Assembly: GCA_035711465.1 (NCBI GenBank)
Contig: DASTCC010000426.1
Coordinates: 1 to 9,386 of the forward strand
DNA from: DASTCC01 sp035711465
GTDB lineage: Bacteria; Acidobacteriota; Vicinamibacteria; Vicinamibacterales; SCN-69-37
Direction of reading: 5' to 3'
DNA length: 9,386 nt
The position numbers were made by a program, and so were the translations under genes. The notes under the pieces are model-generated. The model was given only the letters and a program-made list of their open reading frames with translations, was not told the DNA's origin and searched no databases. Shown here in pieces: positions 1 to 6,294 of this stretch (its first letter is position 1; each line of letters starts with the position of its first letter).

Positions 1-150
1 GGAGTGAGCCCCGGACGCTCGGGGATAGACGCCGTCTCGTAGGAGCGCGGGCGAGCGGGAGTGAGCGAGCCGCGTGAACGGCGCGGGGCAGCGGCTCCCG
101 CAAGCGAGCGCGGAAGGGAGGCCGCGGGGGCGCAGCCTCCCGGAGGAGAG
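1..150. repeat. G/C-rich non-coding leader with hairpins upstream of pth
   Basis: I see no gene in this stretch. It is built of short G/C-rich words: GGAGTGAGC occurs at 1-9 and again at 58-66. Three hairpins can be drawn. CCCCG at 9-13 pairs with CGGGG at 20-24. Bases 91-99 pair with 116-125 with one bulged base. Bases 126-131 pair with 135-140 around a 3-base loop, including one G-T pair. The last hairpin sits just before the pth Shine-Dalgarno sequence at 142-148, so it could affect access to it. The first could be the end of an upstream transcript, but no T-run follows. An open frame from 61 runs into pth, but its translation is low-complexity Arg/Ala/Gly/Glu and I do not consider it coding. 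Confidence 0.45.
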
Positions 151-729
151 ATGAAGCTCGTGGCCGGACTGGGCAATCCAGGGCCGCAGTACCGCGGCAC
201 GCGCCACAACGTCGGCTTCGCAGTGATCGACCTGCTCGCGTCGCGGCACGGCGCGGACGCCTGGTCGCTCACCAGGTTCGATGCGCTCGCCGCCCGGTGG
301 CGGTGCCCCGCCGCGGGCGAGGACGTCTGGCTGCTGAAACCGCAGACGTTCATGAACCTGAGTGGGCAGGCGATTGGCGGTTTTGCGCGGTACTACGACA
401 TCGCCCTGAACGATCTGTTGATCGTGTGCGACGATGTCAATCTGCCTCTCGGGCGCTTGCGCGCGCGGGGCAGCGGCACCGAGGGCGGGCACAACGGACT
501 CAAATCCGTGGCCGCGCATCTCGGTTCGATCGATTATCCGCGGCTGCGCATCGGCGTCGGCCGCGGCGAGACACGGCGCGACCTGGCCGATCACGTGCTG
601 GCCCGGTTCGAGCCCGATGAGATGTCCGGGATTGAAAGCGCGGTTGCCCGGGCCGCCGATGCCGTCGACGCGTGGCTGGACGACGGACTGCCGGCGATGA
701 TGAACGCGTTCAACCGCGCCGAAGAATGA
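151..729 (+). CDS. pth: Peptidyl-tRNA hydrolase
   Basis: This enzyme cleaves the ester bond of peptidyl-tRNAs that drop off the ribosome, recycling tRNA in the cytoplasm. The 192-residue product has the usual length of bacterial Pth. Family landmarks are in place: the GLGNPG opening with Asn9, catalytic His19 in TRHNVGF, the KPQTFMN motif at 63-69, Asp94 in the CDD motif, and Asn115 in GGHNGLKS. These match E. coli Asn10, His20, Asp93 and Asn114. I chose the ATG at 151 because GGAGGAG lies just upstream at 142-148 and the conserved fold begins at Met1; the frame is open further upstream but looks non-coding. It is the first complete gene of the cluster, and only 53 bp separate its stop from the S6 start. 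Confidence 0.97.
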   Translation: MKLVAGLGNPGPQYRGTRHNVGFAVIDLLASRHGADAWSLTRFDALAARWRCPAAGEDVWLLKPQTFMNLSGQAIGGFARYYDIALNDLLIVCDDVNLPLGRLRARGSGTEGGHNGLKSVAAHLGSIDYPRLRIGVGRGETRRDLADHVLARFEPDEMSGIESAVARAADAVDAWLDDGLPAMMNAFNRAEE

Positions 730-730
730 C

Positions 731-779
731 GCTCCTTGCCGCCTTCATTGAGGAGGGCGGCCTGATGTCCAGAAGGAGG
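731..779 (+). promoter_or_regulatory. Candidate structured leader hiding the rpsF ribosome-binding site
   Basis: The gap between the pth stop and the S6 start folds on paper into two stacked stems. The inner stem pairs 738-746 with 753-761 (nine pairs, one G-U) around a 6-base loop. The outer stem pairs CTCCTT at 732-737 with AAGGAG at 773-778, and AAGGAG is the rpsF Shine-Dalgarno sequence. The 5' strands are contiguous, and the 3' side has an 11-base bulge at 762-772. S6-S18 complexes are known to bind a structured rpsF leader with a 3' bulge in many bacteria, and rpsR follows here. The bulge contains CCA rather than the CCG I recall for that family, so membership is unproven. The pairings are seen in the sequence; the regulatory role is inferred. 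Confidence 0.5.
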
Positions 780-782
780 CAC

Positions 783-1247
783 ATGAGCACCGTTCGACAG
801 TACGAGCTCGTCTATATCACCCCGCCCGAGACCACCGAGGAAGCGCTCGCCGAGCTGCATCAGCAGATCGTCGGCATCGTCGAGAAGTTCGGCGCGACCA
901 TCTCGAGCACCGAGAACTGGGGCCGCCGCAAGCTGGCGTACGAAATCAACCGCCACCGCGAGGGCGTCTACGTCCTCGAAGTGATCAACGGTCCGGCGGC
1001 CATGACCGCCGAACTCGACCGCCGGCTGCGGGTGATGGACATCGTCATCCGCCACCTGATCGTGCGCGTCGACGAGGAGCTGGCCGTGGCCGAGCGCGCC
1101 GGCGCCCGCCGCAAGAGCGCGATGGCCGCGCGCCGCGTCAAGCGCGGGCTGCCGCCGGAGCCGACCGAAGCCGAGCGGCCGCGCCGCACCGACGATGACG
1201 ATGACGACATGGGCATGAGCATGGGCATGCGCGGGGGTGACCGATGA
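783..1247 (+). CDS. rpsF: Small-subunit ribosomal protein bS6 with long charged C-terminal tail
   Basis: S6 binds the central domain of 16S rRNA as a pair with S18 in the 30S platform. Residues 1 to about 99 form the S6 fold, with the YELVYI first strand at 7-12, the NWGRRKLAY region at 45-53 and the VMDIVIRHLIVR strand at 84-95. A tail of about 55 residues follows. It is first basic (around 105-121), then has six aspartates (137-142), then MGMSMGM and a Gly/Arg end. At 154 residues the protein is much longer than the usual 95-130. I chose the ATG at 783, three bases after AAGGAGG. An in-frame ATG at 765 has a better-spaced AGGAGG at 751-756, but that site is buried in the leader stem and would add six atypical residues. 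The stop overlaps rpsR as ATGA. Confidence 0.95.
   Translation: MSTVRQYELVYITPPETTEEALAELHQQIVGIVEKFGATISSTENWGRRKLAYEINRHREGVYVLEVINGPAAMTAELDRRLRVMDIVIRHLIVRVDEELAVAERAGARRKSAMAARRVKRGLPPEPTEAERPRRTDDDDDDMGMSMGMRGGDR
1191..1232 (+). repeat. Tandem repeats inside the rpsF tail
   Basis: Bases 1191-1208 are alternating GAC and GAT codons that encode six aspartates. Bases 1209-1232 are two 12-bp units, ATGGGCATGAGC and ATGGGCATGCGC, that encode MGMS and MGMR. The two repeats are adjacent and form most of the last 18 codons of S6. Such short in-frame repeats can change length by slippage without breaking the frame, so the tail may vary between strains. That variability is inference. Confidence 0.8.
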
Positions 1248-1531
1248 GCGAGATGGACAAGGACCGCGGCGGACGCGGCGGCGGTGCGGGGCGCGGCGAG
1301 AAGGGCGCGCGGCGGACGTTCTTCCGCCGCCGGCGCATGTGCAAGTTCTGCGTCGAACGCATCGACTACATCAACTACAAGGACGTCAAGATGCTGGCGC
1401 CGTTCATTCCCGAGCGCGGCAAAATCCAGCCGCGGCGCATCTCGGGCGTGTGCGCGACCCATCAGCGGGCGCTGCAGAACGCGATCAAGCGCGCCCGGCA
1501 GCTGGCGCTCGTGCCCTACGTCACCGACTAG
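1244..1531 (+). CDS. rpsR: Small-subunit ribosomal protein bS18, zinc-binding form
   Basis: S18 is the partner of S6 on the 30S platform. The 95-residue product has the S18 core from about residue 25: the basic RRRR stretch, then the IDYINYKDVKML segment, then PRRISGVCATHQR. Cys33, Cys36, Cys70 and His73 are spaced as a zinc ribbon, so this looks like the metal-binding ('C+') form of S18 rather than the form without cysteines. The first ~24 residues are a Gly/Arg/Lys-rich extension that is probably disordered. The ATG overlaps the S6 stop as ATGA, with GGTGA at 1236-1240 as a possible Shine-Dalgarno contact, which suggests translational coupling with rpsF. A gap of 26 bp separates it from rplI. 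Confidence 0.96.
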   Translation: MSEMDKDRGGRGGGAGRGEKGARRTFFRRRRMCKFCVERIDYINYKDVKMLAPFIPERGKIQPRRISGVCATHQRALQNAIKRARQLALVPYVTD

Positions 1532-1557
1532 CCCCGACTTCCGGACGAGGAACTGTC

Positions 1558-2010
1558 ATGTCGATCGAAGTGATTCTGAAGGAGCACGTCGAGCACCTCG
1601 GCCGCCGCGGCGAGATCGTCAAGGTCGCCAGTGGCTACGCGCGCAACTTCCTGCTGCCGCGCAAGCTCGCCCTGGCGGTGACCGACGAGAACAAGCGGCA
1701 GATCGAGCGCGAGCGCGTCAAGGCCGAAGCCAAGGACGCCGAGGAGCTCAAGGAAGCGAAGGCGCTGGCCGCCAAGGTCGAAGCGATCGAGGTCTCGATC
1801 GCCCGCCGCGTCGGCGAGAACGAGATCCTGTTCGGCTCGGTAACCTCGGCGGACCTCGCCGAGGCGCTGGCGGCACGCGACGTCGCCGTCGAGAAACGCA
1901 AGATCATGCTCGGCGAACCGCTCAAGACCGTGGGCGATCACGTGGTGCCGGTGAAGCTCCACCGCGACGTCACGGCGGAGCTCAGGGTCAAGGTCGTGCC
2001 CGCTCAGTAA
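1558..2010 (+). CDS. rplI: Large-subunit ribosomal protein bL9
   Basis: L9 binds domain V of 23S rRNA near the base of the L1 stalk. Its elongated shape reaches out from the 50S surface, and it affects frame maintenance. The 150-residue product matches the family length. The N-terminal rRNA-binding domain carries the L9 signature, with GRRGEIVKVASGYARNF starting at residue 15. A long, charged, Lys/Glu/Ala-rich connecting helix spans roughly residues 44-75, and the C-terminal domain starts near ARRVGENEILFGSVT. The ATG at 1558 has GAGGA six bases upstream (1547-1551), and the conserved domain begins at once. The gene lies 18 bp before dnaB and is probably in the same transcript. Confidence 0.97.
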   Translation: MSIEVILKEHVEHLGRRGEIVKVASGYARNFLLPRKLALAVTDENKRQIERERVKAEAKDAEELKEAKALAAKVEAIEVSIARRVGENEILFGSVTSADLAEALAARDVAVEKRKIMLGEPLKTVGDHVVPVKLHRDVTAELRVKVVPAQ

Positions 2011-2028
2011 CGCGCAGACGAGGTCAGG

Positions 2029-3384
2029 ATGGCGTCGGATCGCACGCTGCCGCACAATCTCGAGGCCGAGAAATGTGTGCTCGGCGCCATCCTGATCAAC
2101 AACCAGGTCTTCAACCAGGCCGCGGAGGTCATCGACTCCGACGACTTCTTCCGCGAGGCGCACCGCCGCATCTGGGAGAAGATGGTCGAGCTCACCGACC
2201 GCAGTGAGCCGGTCGACCTGATCACCCTCAAGGACGAGCTCACCCGATCCGCGCAGCTCGACGACGTCGGCGGGCCGGCCTACATCGCCGCGCTCACCGA
2301 CGGCGTGCCGCGCTCGGCCAACGTCGAGTACTACGCCAAGATCGTCAAAGAGAAGTCGACGCTGCGCAAGCTGATCCAGTCGGCCAACGAAGTGCTCGTT
2401 CGCGCCTACGACGCCGAAGAGGACGCCGACAGCCTGCTCGACGAAGCCGAGCGATCGATCTTCCAGATCGCCGAGAACCGGATGCGCGCCGGTTTCGTGA
2501 AGCTCTCGGAGCTCGTCGACTCGGGCTACCAGCTGATCGAGCAGTTGCAGGCGCACAAGGGGCTGGTCACCGGCGTGCCGAGCGGCTTCGTCGATCTCGA
2601 CGAGATGACCTCCGGCTGGCAGAAGCAGGATCTCGTCATCGTCGCCGCCCGCCCGTCGATGGGGAAAACCAGCCTGGTGCTCAACATGGCGCTCCACTGC
2701 GGCATCCATGCCGGCAAGAGCGTCGGCATCTTCAGCCTCGAGATGTCGAAAGAGCAGCTCTTCATGCGCATGCTGACCTCGGAAGCGCGCGTCGACGCGC
2801 ATCGCTTCCGTGGCGGCTACCTCGGCGAGCAGGACTACGCCCGATTGGTCGACGCCTTTGCGCGGCTGCACGAGGCCAAGGTGTTCATCGACGACACGCC
2901 GTCGGTCGGCATTCTCGAGATGCGCGCCAAGGCCCGGCGGCTCAAGCTCGAGCATGGCCTCGACATGCTCGTCGTCGACTACCTGCAGCTGATGCAGGGA
3001 CGCGGCCGCTTCGAGAGCCGGCAGCAGGAACTGGCGTCGATCTCGCGGGCGCTGAAGATCCTGGCGAAGGAACTGGACGTGCCGATCATCGCGCTCAGCC
3101 AGTTGAGCCGCGCCCCCGAGACCCGCAGCGATCACCGCCCGCAGCTCTCCGACCTGCGCGAGTCGGGCGCGCTCGAGCAGGACGCCGACGTCGTGCTGTT
3201 CATCTTCCGCGACGACATGTATCAGGTGGAAGGCGAGCGCAACCCGGAGGCGGAAGGCACTGCCGAGCTGATCATCGGCAAGCAGCGCAACGGCCCGATC
3301 GGATCGGTGCGGGTCGCGTTCCTGAAGCAGTACACGCGGTTCGAGAATCTCGCCTCCGGCGGCGGCTACTCGGGCGAGTCGTGA
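2029..3384 (+). CDS. dnaB: Replicative DNA helicase DnaB
   Basis: DnaB is the hexameric 5'-3' helicase that unwinds DNA at the replication fork and recruits primase. The 451-residue product has normal length and domain order. The N-terminal domain (about 6-105) begins PHNLEAEKCVLGAIL. A linker leads to the RecA-like ATPase, where TGVPSGFVDLD starts the domain. The Walker A motif ARPSMGKTS spans 207-215 with Lys213 and Thr214. Walker B is VVDYLQLM with Asp317. An ALSQLSR motif and a KQRNGPIG loop, the usual position of the arginine finger, follow. No intein interrupts the Walker regions, where inteins often lie in DnaB. The ATG at 2029 has GAGG five bases upstream. The stop TGA overlaps the alr GTG start as GTGA. 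Confidence 0.97.
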   Translation: MASDRTLPHNLEAEKCVLGAILINNQVFNQAAEVIDSDDFFREAHRRIWEKMVELTDRSEPVDLITLKDELTRSAQLDDVGGPAYIAALTDGVPRSANVEYYAKIVKEKSTLRKLIQSANEVLVRAYDAEEDADSLLDEAERSIFQIAENRMRAGFVKLSELVDSGYQLIEQLQAHKGLVTGVPSGFVDLDEMTSGWQKQDLVIVAARPSMGKTSLVLNMALHCGIHAGKSVGIFSLEMSKEQLFMRMLTSEARVDAHRFRGGYLGEQDYARLVDAFARLHEAKVFIDDTPSVGILEMRAKARRLKLEHGLDMLVVDYLQLMQGRGRFESRQQELASISRALKILAKELDVPIIALSQLSRAPETRSDHRPQLSDLRESGALEQDADVVLFIFRDDMYQVEGERNPEAEGTAELIIGKQRNGPIGSVRVAFLKQYTRFENLASGGGYSGES

Positions 3385-4520
3385 TCCGCCAGACCGTCGC
3401 GACCGTCAGCCTCGAGGCCGTCCGCGCCAACGTCGACGCGATCCGCGGTGTGCTCGCCGAGCGCGACCGGCCGCCGGCGATCATCGGCGTCGTCAAGGCC
3501 AACGCCTACGGACACGGCGCCGTCGAGGTCGGCGCCGCGCTCGAAGCGGCCGGCGTCGCGATGCTCGCCTGCGCCGACATCGAAGAAGGCGTCGCGCTGC
3601 GCCGCGCCGGCATCCGCACCCCGATTCTGGTGTTCGGCGCGCTCAGCGTCAGCGATCTCGACGGCGTCTTCGATCACGACCTGACGCCGACGATCTCGAC
3701 ACCCGGCGCCGCGCGCGCCCTCGCCCGCGCCGCCGAGGCCCGTGGCGTGCGGCTGGCCTGTCACCTGAAGATCGACACCGGCATGAACCGCCTCGGTTTC
3801 CGGCACGACAACCTGCGGACGACGATGCCGGAAGTGCTGGCGCGCGGGTCGCTCGAGATCGAAGCGGTGTACACGCACTTCGCGACCGCCGATGATCCCG
3901 AGTCGCCGTTCATGGAAGAACAACGCGTGCGCTTCGACCGCGCGACGGCGGCGCTCGGCGCGCTCGGCCTGCCGCGGCTGCCGCGCCACGCCGCCAACTC
4001 GGCCGCGCTCCTGCGCGACACGCGCACGTGGTTCGACTGGGTGCGCCCCGGTCTGCTTCTCTACGGCATCGTCCCGCCGCCGCTTGCCGCGGCGGATCTG
4101 CCGCTGCGACCTGCCCTGTCACTCCGCAGCCGTATCGTCGCCGTGAAGGGACTGCGCGTCGGCGAGGGCACCGGTTACGGCCTGCGCTACGTCGCCGAGA
4201 CGCCGCGCACCGTCGCGATCGTCCCGGCCGGCTACGCCGACGGACTCGACACGCGCCTGGCGAACCGCGGCTCGGTCCTGGTCCGCGGCCGCCGCGCGCC
4301 GGTGATCGGATCGGTGTGCATGGACATGATCACGATCGACGTCACCGGCACGGAGGTCGCGCCGGGAGACGAGGTCGTGATCATCGGGCGGCAGGAGGAC
4401 GACGAGATCTCCGCGCGCGAGACTGCGGCGGCGATCGGCGCGATTCCGTGGGAGGTGGTGTGTCGGCTGGGGGCAAGGATTGAACGACGTTACGCTCGGC
4501 ACAATGAGACCTCGTCGTGA
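3381..4520 (+). CDS. alr: Alanine racemase
   Basis: This PLP enzyme interconverts L- and D-alanine and supplies D-alanine for peptidoglycan. The 379-residue product has the fold-type III layout. An N-terminal TIM barrel carries the PLP lysine Lys39 in VVKANAYGHG. The second catalytic base, Tyr266 in GTGYGLRY, is in the C-terminal beta domain, followed by VPAGYADG and the substrate loop GSVCMDM. The GTG at 3381 shares four bases with the dnaB stop, and no strong Shine-Dalgarno sequence is visible, so re-initiation after dnaB is likely. The conserved region starts within about ten residues of this Met. The stop codon is followed immediately by a 7-bp repeat array, so this gene probably ends the first block. 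Confidence 0.96.
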   Translation: MIRQTVATVSLEAVRANVDAIRGVLAERDRPPAIIGVVKANAYGHGAVEVGAALEAAGVAMLACADIEEGVALRRAGIRTPILVFGALSVSDLDGVFDHDLTPTISTPGAARALARAAEARGVRLACHLKIDTGMNRLGFRHDNLRTTMPEVLARGSLEIEAVYTHFATADDPESPFMEEQRVRFDRATAALGALGLPRLPRHAANSAALLRDTRTWFDWVRPGLLLYGIVPPPLAAADLPLRPALSLRSRIVAVKGLRVGEGTGYGLRYVAETPRTVAIVPAGYADGLDTRLANRGSVLVRGRRAPVIGSVCMDMITIDVTGTEVAPGDEVVIIGRQEDDEISARETAAAIGAIPWEVVCRLGARIERRYARHNETSS

Positions 4521-4562
4521 AAACTCAACACTCAAGACTCAAGACTCAAGACTCAAAACTCT
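4521..4562 (+). repeat. Left heptamer array, six units
   Basis: Six consecutive 7-bp units fill these 42 bases: AAACTCA, ACACTCA, three copies of AGACTCA, and AAACTCT. The period is exact, with no insertions or deletions. The array begins on the first base after the alr stop codon, and CTGGGTT overlaps its inner end at 4561-4567. Confidence 0.92.
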
Positions 4563-4583
4563 GGGTTGAAGGCAGGGTAGCTT

Positions 4584-4603
4584 TTACCCGGCGTTACCCG
4601 GCG
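4584..4603. repeat. Perfect 10-bp tandem duplication
   Basis: TTACCCGGCG occurs twice in direct succession, at 4584-4593 and 4594-4603. It covers the 3' end of the four-helix-bundle remnant. The reverse-strand stop codon lies in the left-hand copy. Confidence 0.9.
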
Positions 4604-4850
4604 GTCCGAAGCCTTCCGGGTATTCCTGACCCTCTTTGGGTGGTTTGCGAAGCTCTTTGACGGCTTTGGTGAGAATCGCGACGAGCACAGCGACCGCCGC
4701 GAGTCGTGGCCGCAGCATCGCTTCGGGAGCGAGCTTGGTCGCGGTGATGACACGCAGCCAGTACTGCGCCTCTCTCTTCCTTCCCGAAGCGAGATGGCGA
4801 AGCGGGACGCATGCGAAGGCGAAGGCACGGTCGGCGACGTCTGATGGCAT
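4584..4850 (-). pseudogene. Shortened four-helix-bundle (23S rRNA intervening-sequence) protein gene
   Basis: The reverse strand reads open for 88 codons from the ATG at 4850. The product opens with MPSDVADRAFAFAC, reaches REAQYWLRV at about residue 35, and ends with LVAILTKAVKELRK followed by a Pro/Gly-rich tail. From memory these three blocks match, in order, the first, third and last helices of the four-helix-bundle family also called S23 or 23S rRNA intervening-sequence protein, usually 115-130 residues long. The middle, normally a GTSIGANLEEA-like segment, is missing, as is part of the linker before the last helix. No Shine-Dalgarno sequence precedes the ATG. I read it as a decayed copy with internal deletions; a short expressed protein is possible. 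The family's molecular function is not well established. Confidence 0.6.
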
Positions 4851-4889
4851 GTGGCCCGATCTGTGCAACGCCTGTGCCGAGAACCCAGA

Positions 4890-4924
4890 ACCAAGTCTTA
4901 AGTTTTGAGTTTCAAGTTTTGAGT
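4890..4924 (-). repeat. Right heptamer array, about five units
   Basis: On the + strand the units are ACCAAGT, CTTAAGT, TTTGAGT, TTCAAGT and TTTGAGT. Read on the reverse strand they become ACTCAAA, ACTTGAA, ACTCAAA, ACTTAAG and ACTTGGT, so this is the same ACTCAA-type word as the left array, inverted. The copies are more diverged than those on the left. The array ends within the first possible start codon of radA. Confidence 0.88.
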
Positions 4925-4935
4925 TGACTCGATCA

Positions 4936-6294
4936 GTGAAAAAGCCTTCATCCTTCTTCACCTGTCAAACCTGCGGCTCGCAGTCCCAGAAATGGCTCGG
5001 CCGTTGTCCCGACTGCGGCGAGTGGAATTCTTTCGTCGAGGAGAAGGCGGCGCCGGCGGATCGTTCGATGGCGGCGTCGCGGCTCGGGGGCGCGAAGGCG
5101 CAGGCGTACGCGGATGTCGAGACGACCGTTGCGGCGCGGATCGGGTCGGGGGTCTCGGAGTTCGATCGCGTGCTCGGCGGCGGCATCGTGCCCGGGTCGC
5201 TGGTGCTGCTCGGCGGCGCCCCGGGGATCGGGAAGTCGACGCTGCTGTTGCAGGCGGCCGCGCATTTCGCCGCCGATGTTGGGCCGGTGCTGTACTGCTC
5301 GGGCGAGGAGTCGGAGCATCAGATCAAGATGCGCGGCGAGCGGCTCGGTGTCGGCCGGGTGCCGCTCTACCTGCTGGCCGAGACCTGCGTCGAACGGCTG
5401 ATCGACGAGATCGATCGCGTCAAGCCGGCGTTGCTGATCGTCGACTCGATCCAGACCGTCTTCTCGTCGAAGATGACCTCCGCGCCGGGCAGCGTCGGGC
5501 AGGTGCGGCAGGCGGCGACCGACCTGCTGTTCGTCGCCAAGGGCCGCAACCTGCCGACGATTCTCGTCGGCCACATCACCAAGGACGGCAGCCTCGCCGG
5601 TCCGAAGGTGCTCGAGCACGTCGTCGACACGGTTCTCTATTTCGAGGGCGAACAGCATCACGCCCACCGCGTCGTCCGCGCGGTCAAGAACCGCTTTGGC
5701 GCGGTCAGCGAGATGGGCGTGTTCGAGATGACCGGCGCCGGGCTGGTGCCGGTGCCGAATCCGTCGCAGTTGTTCCTCGCCGAGCGGCCGACCGGCGTGC
5801 CGGGCTCGGTGGTGCTGTGCACGCTCGAGGGGTCGCGGCCGATTCTCGTCGAGGTGCAGGCGCTCGTGAGCACGGCGACGTTCGGCAATCCGCGGCGCAC
5901 CGCGAACGGCCTCGATCACAGTCGGCTGGCGCTGCTGCTCGCCGTGCTCGACAAGCGCGTCGGCCTCAACCTGGCGATGGAAGACGTCTTCGTCAACGTC
6001 GCCGGCGGCGTGATCGTCGATGAGCCGGCCGCCGATCTCGCCATCCTCGCGGCCGTCGCCTCCAGTCATCGCGGCCGCGCCGTGCCGGCCGACGTGGTGA
6101 CGTTCGGCGAGGTCGGGCTTGCCGGCGAAGTGCGCGCGACGACGCAGGCGCCGATTCGCCTGCGCGAGGCCGCGCAAATGGGATTCAAGCGGGCGATCGT
6201 GCCGGATGGCAATGTCGCCGCCACCGACGTCCCGGCCGGTCTCGAGGTCGTTCGCGTGCAGAACGTGGCGCAGGCGCTCGACGCGGTGCTGTAG
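4936..6294 (+). CDS. radA: DNA repair protein RadA (Sms)
   Basis: RadA is a RecA-like ATPase that acts as a branch-migration helicase in homologous recombination and repair. With the GTG start at 4936 the product has 452 residues, the usual length. An N-terminal C4 zinc finger uses Cys10, Cys13, Cys24 and Cys27. The Walker A motif GGAPGIGKST has Lys100. The RadA-specific KNRFG motif is at 251-255. A C-terminal Lon-protease-like domain includes GGVIVDEPAADL and FGEVGLAGEVR. A TTG at 4924 is in frame and would add four residues, but it lies in the repeat array and most RadA proteins begin a few residues before the first cysteine. Neither start has a clear Shine-Dalgarno sequence. The stop codon sits in a large hairpin. 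Confidence 0.96.
   Translation: MKKPSSFFTCQTCGSQSQKWLGRCPDCGEWNSFVEEKAAPADRSMAASRLGGAKAQAYADVETTVAARIGSGVSEFDRVLGGGIVPGSLVLLGGAPGIGKSTLLLQAAAHFAADVGPVLYCSGEESEHQIKMRGERLGVGRVPLYLLAETCVERLIDEIDRVKPALLIVDSIQTVFSSKMTSAPGSVGQVRQAATDLLFVAKGRNLPTILVGHITKDGSLAGPKVLEHVVDTVLYFEGEQHHAHRVVRAVKNRFGAVSEMGVFEMTGAGLVPVPNPSQLFLAERPTGVPGSVVLCTLEGSRPILVEVQALVSTATFGNPRRTANGLDHSRLALLLAVLDKRVGLNLAMEDVFVNVAGGVIVDEPAADLAILAAVASSHRGRAVPADVVTFGEVGLAGEVRATTQAPIRLREAAQMGFKRAIVPDGNVAATDVPAGLEVVRVQNVAQALDAVL

Larger units (their letters stand above)
4521..4924. other. Heptamer-bracketed cassette between alr and radA
   Basis: This 404-bp stretch starts directly after the alr stop and ends where radA begins. It is bounded by two arrays of the same 7-bp word in opposite orientation: ACTCAA-type units on the + strand at the left and on the - strand at the right. 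CTGGGTT at 4561-4567 and its complement AACCCAG at 4882-4888 extend the inverted ends inward. The arrays are A/T-rich, unlike the surrounding genes. The interior holds a reverse-strand remnant of a four-helix-bundle protein gene. This layout suggests an inserted unit, possibly mobile in the past, but no transposase or target-site duplication is visible. The structure is seen directly; mobility is inferred. Confidence 0.6.

Noticed and set aside
9..24. An intrinsic terminator of the gene upstream of the window
   Set aside because: The stem has only five strong pairs and no T-run follows, so I list it only as a hairpin.
61..150. A 30-residue N-terminal extension of Pth
   Set aside because: It is low-complexity, and the ATG at 151 has its own Shine-Dalgarno sequence and the standard Pth N-terminus.
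1237..1557. A 107-residue extension of L9 overlapping rpsR
   Set aside because: It is rpsR read in another frame. L9 has a good start and ribosome-binding site at 1558.
1528..3135. A 535-codon open frame on the reverse strand across rplI and dnaB
   Set aside because: It is the antisense shadow of two certain genes, caused by G/C-rich third positions. Its product is His/Arg/Asp/Leu-rich with no recognisable domain.
4636..4908. A 90-codon forward open frame in the alr-radA gap
   Set aside because: It lies opposite the four-helix-bundle remnant, which has recognisable family blocks; the forward product has none.
4521..4924. A CRISPR array or origin of replication, suggested by the 7-bp repeats
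   Set aside because: The units are contiguous without spacers and far too short for CRISPR, and there are no DnaA-box clusters or initiator gene.
4948..6177. A 409-codon open frame on the reverse strand opposite radA
   Set aside because: It mirrors the radA codons, is very rich in Arg and His, and matches no family I know.
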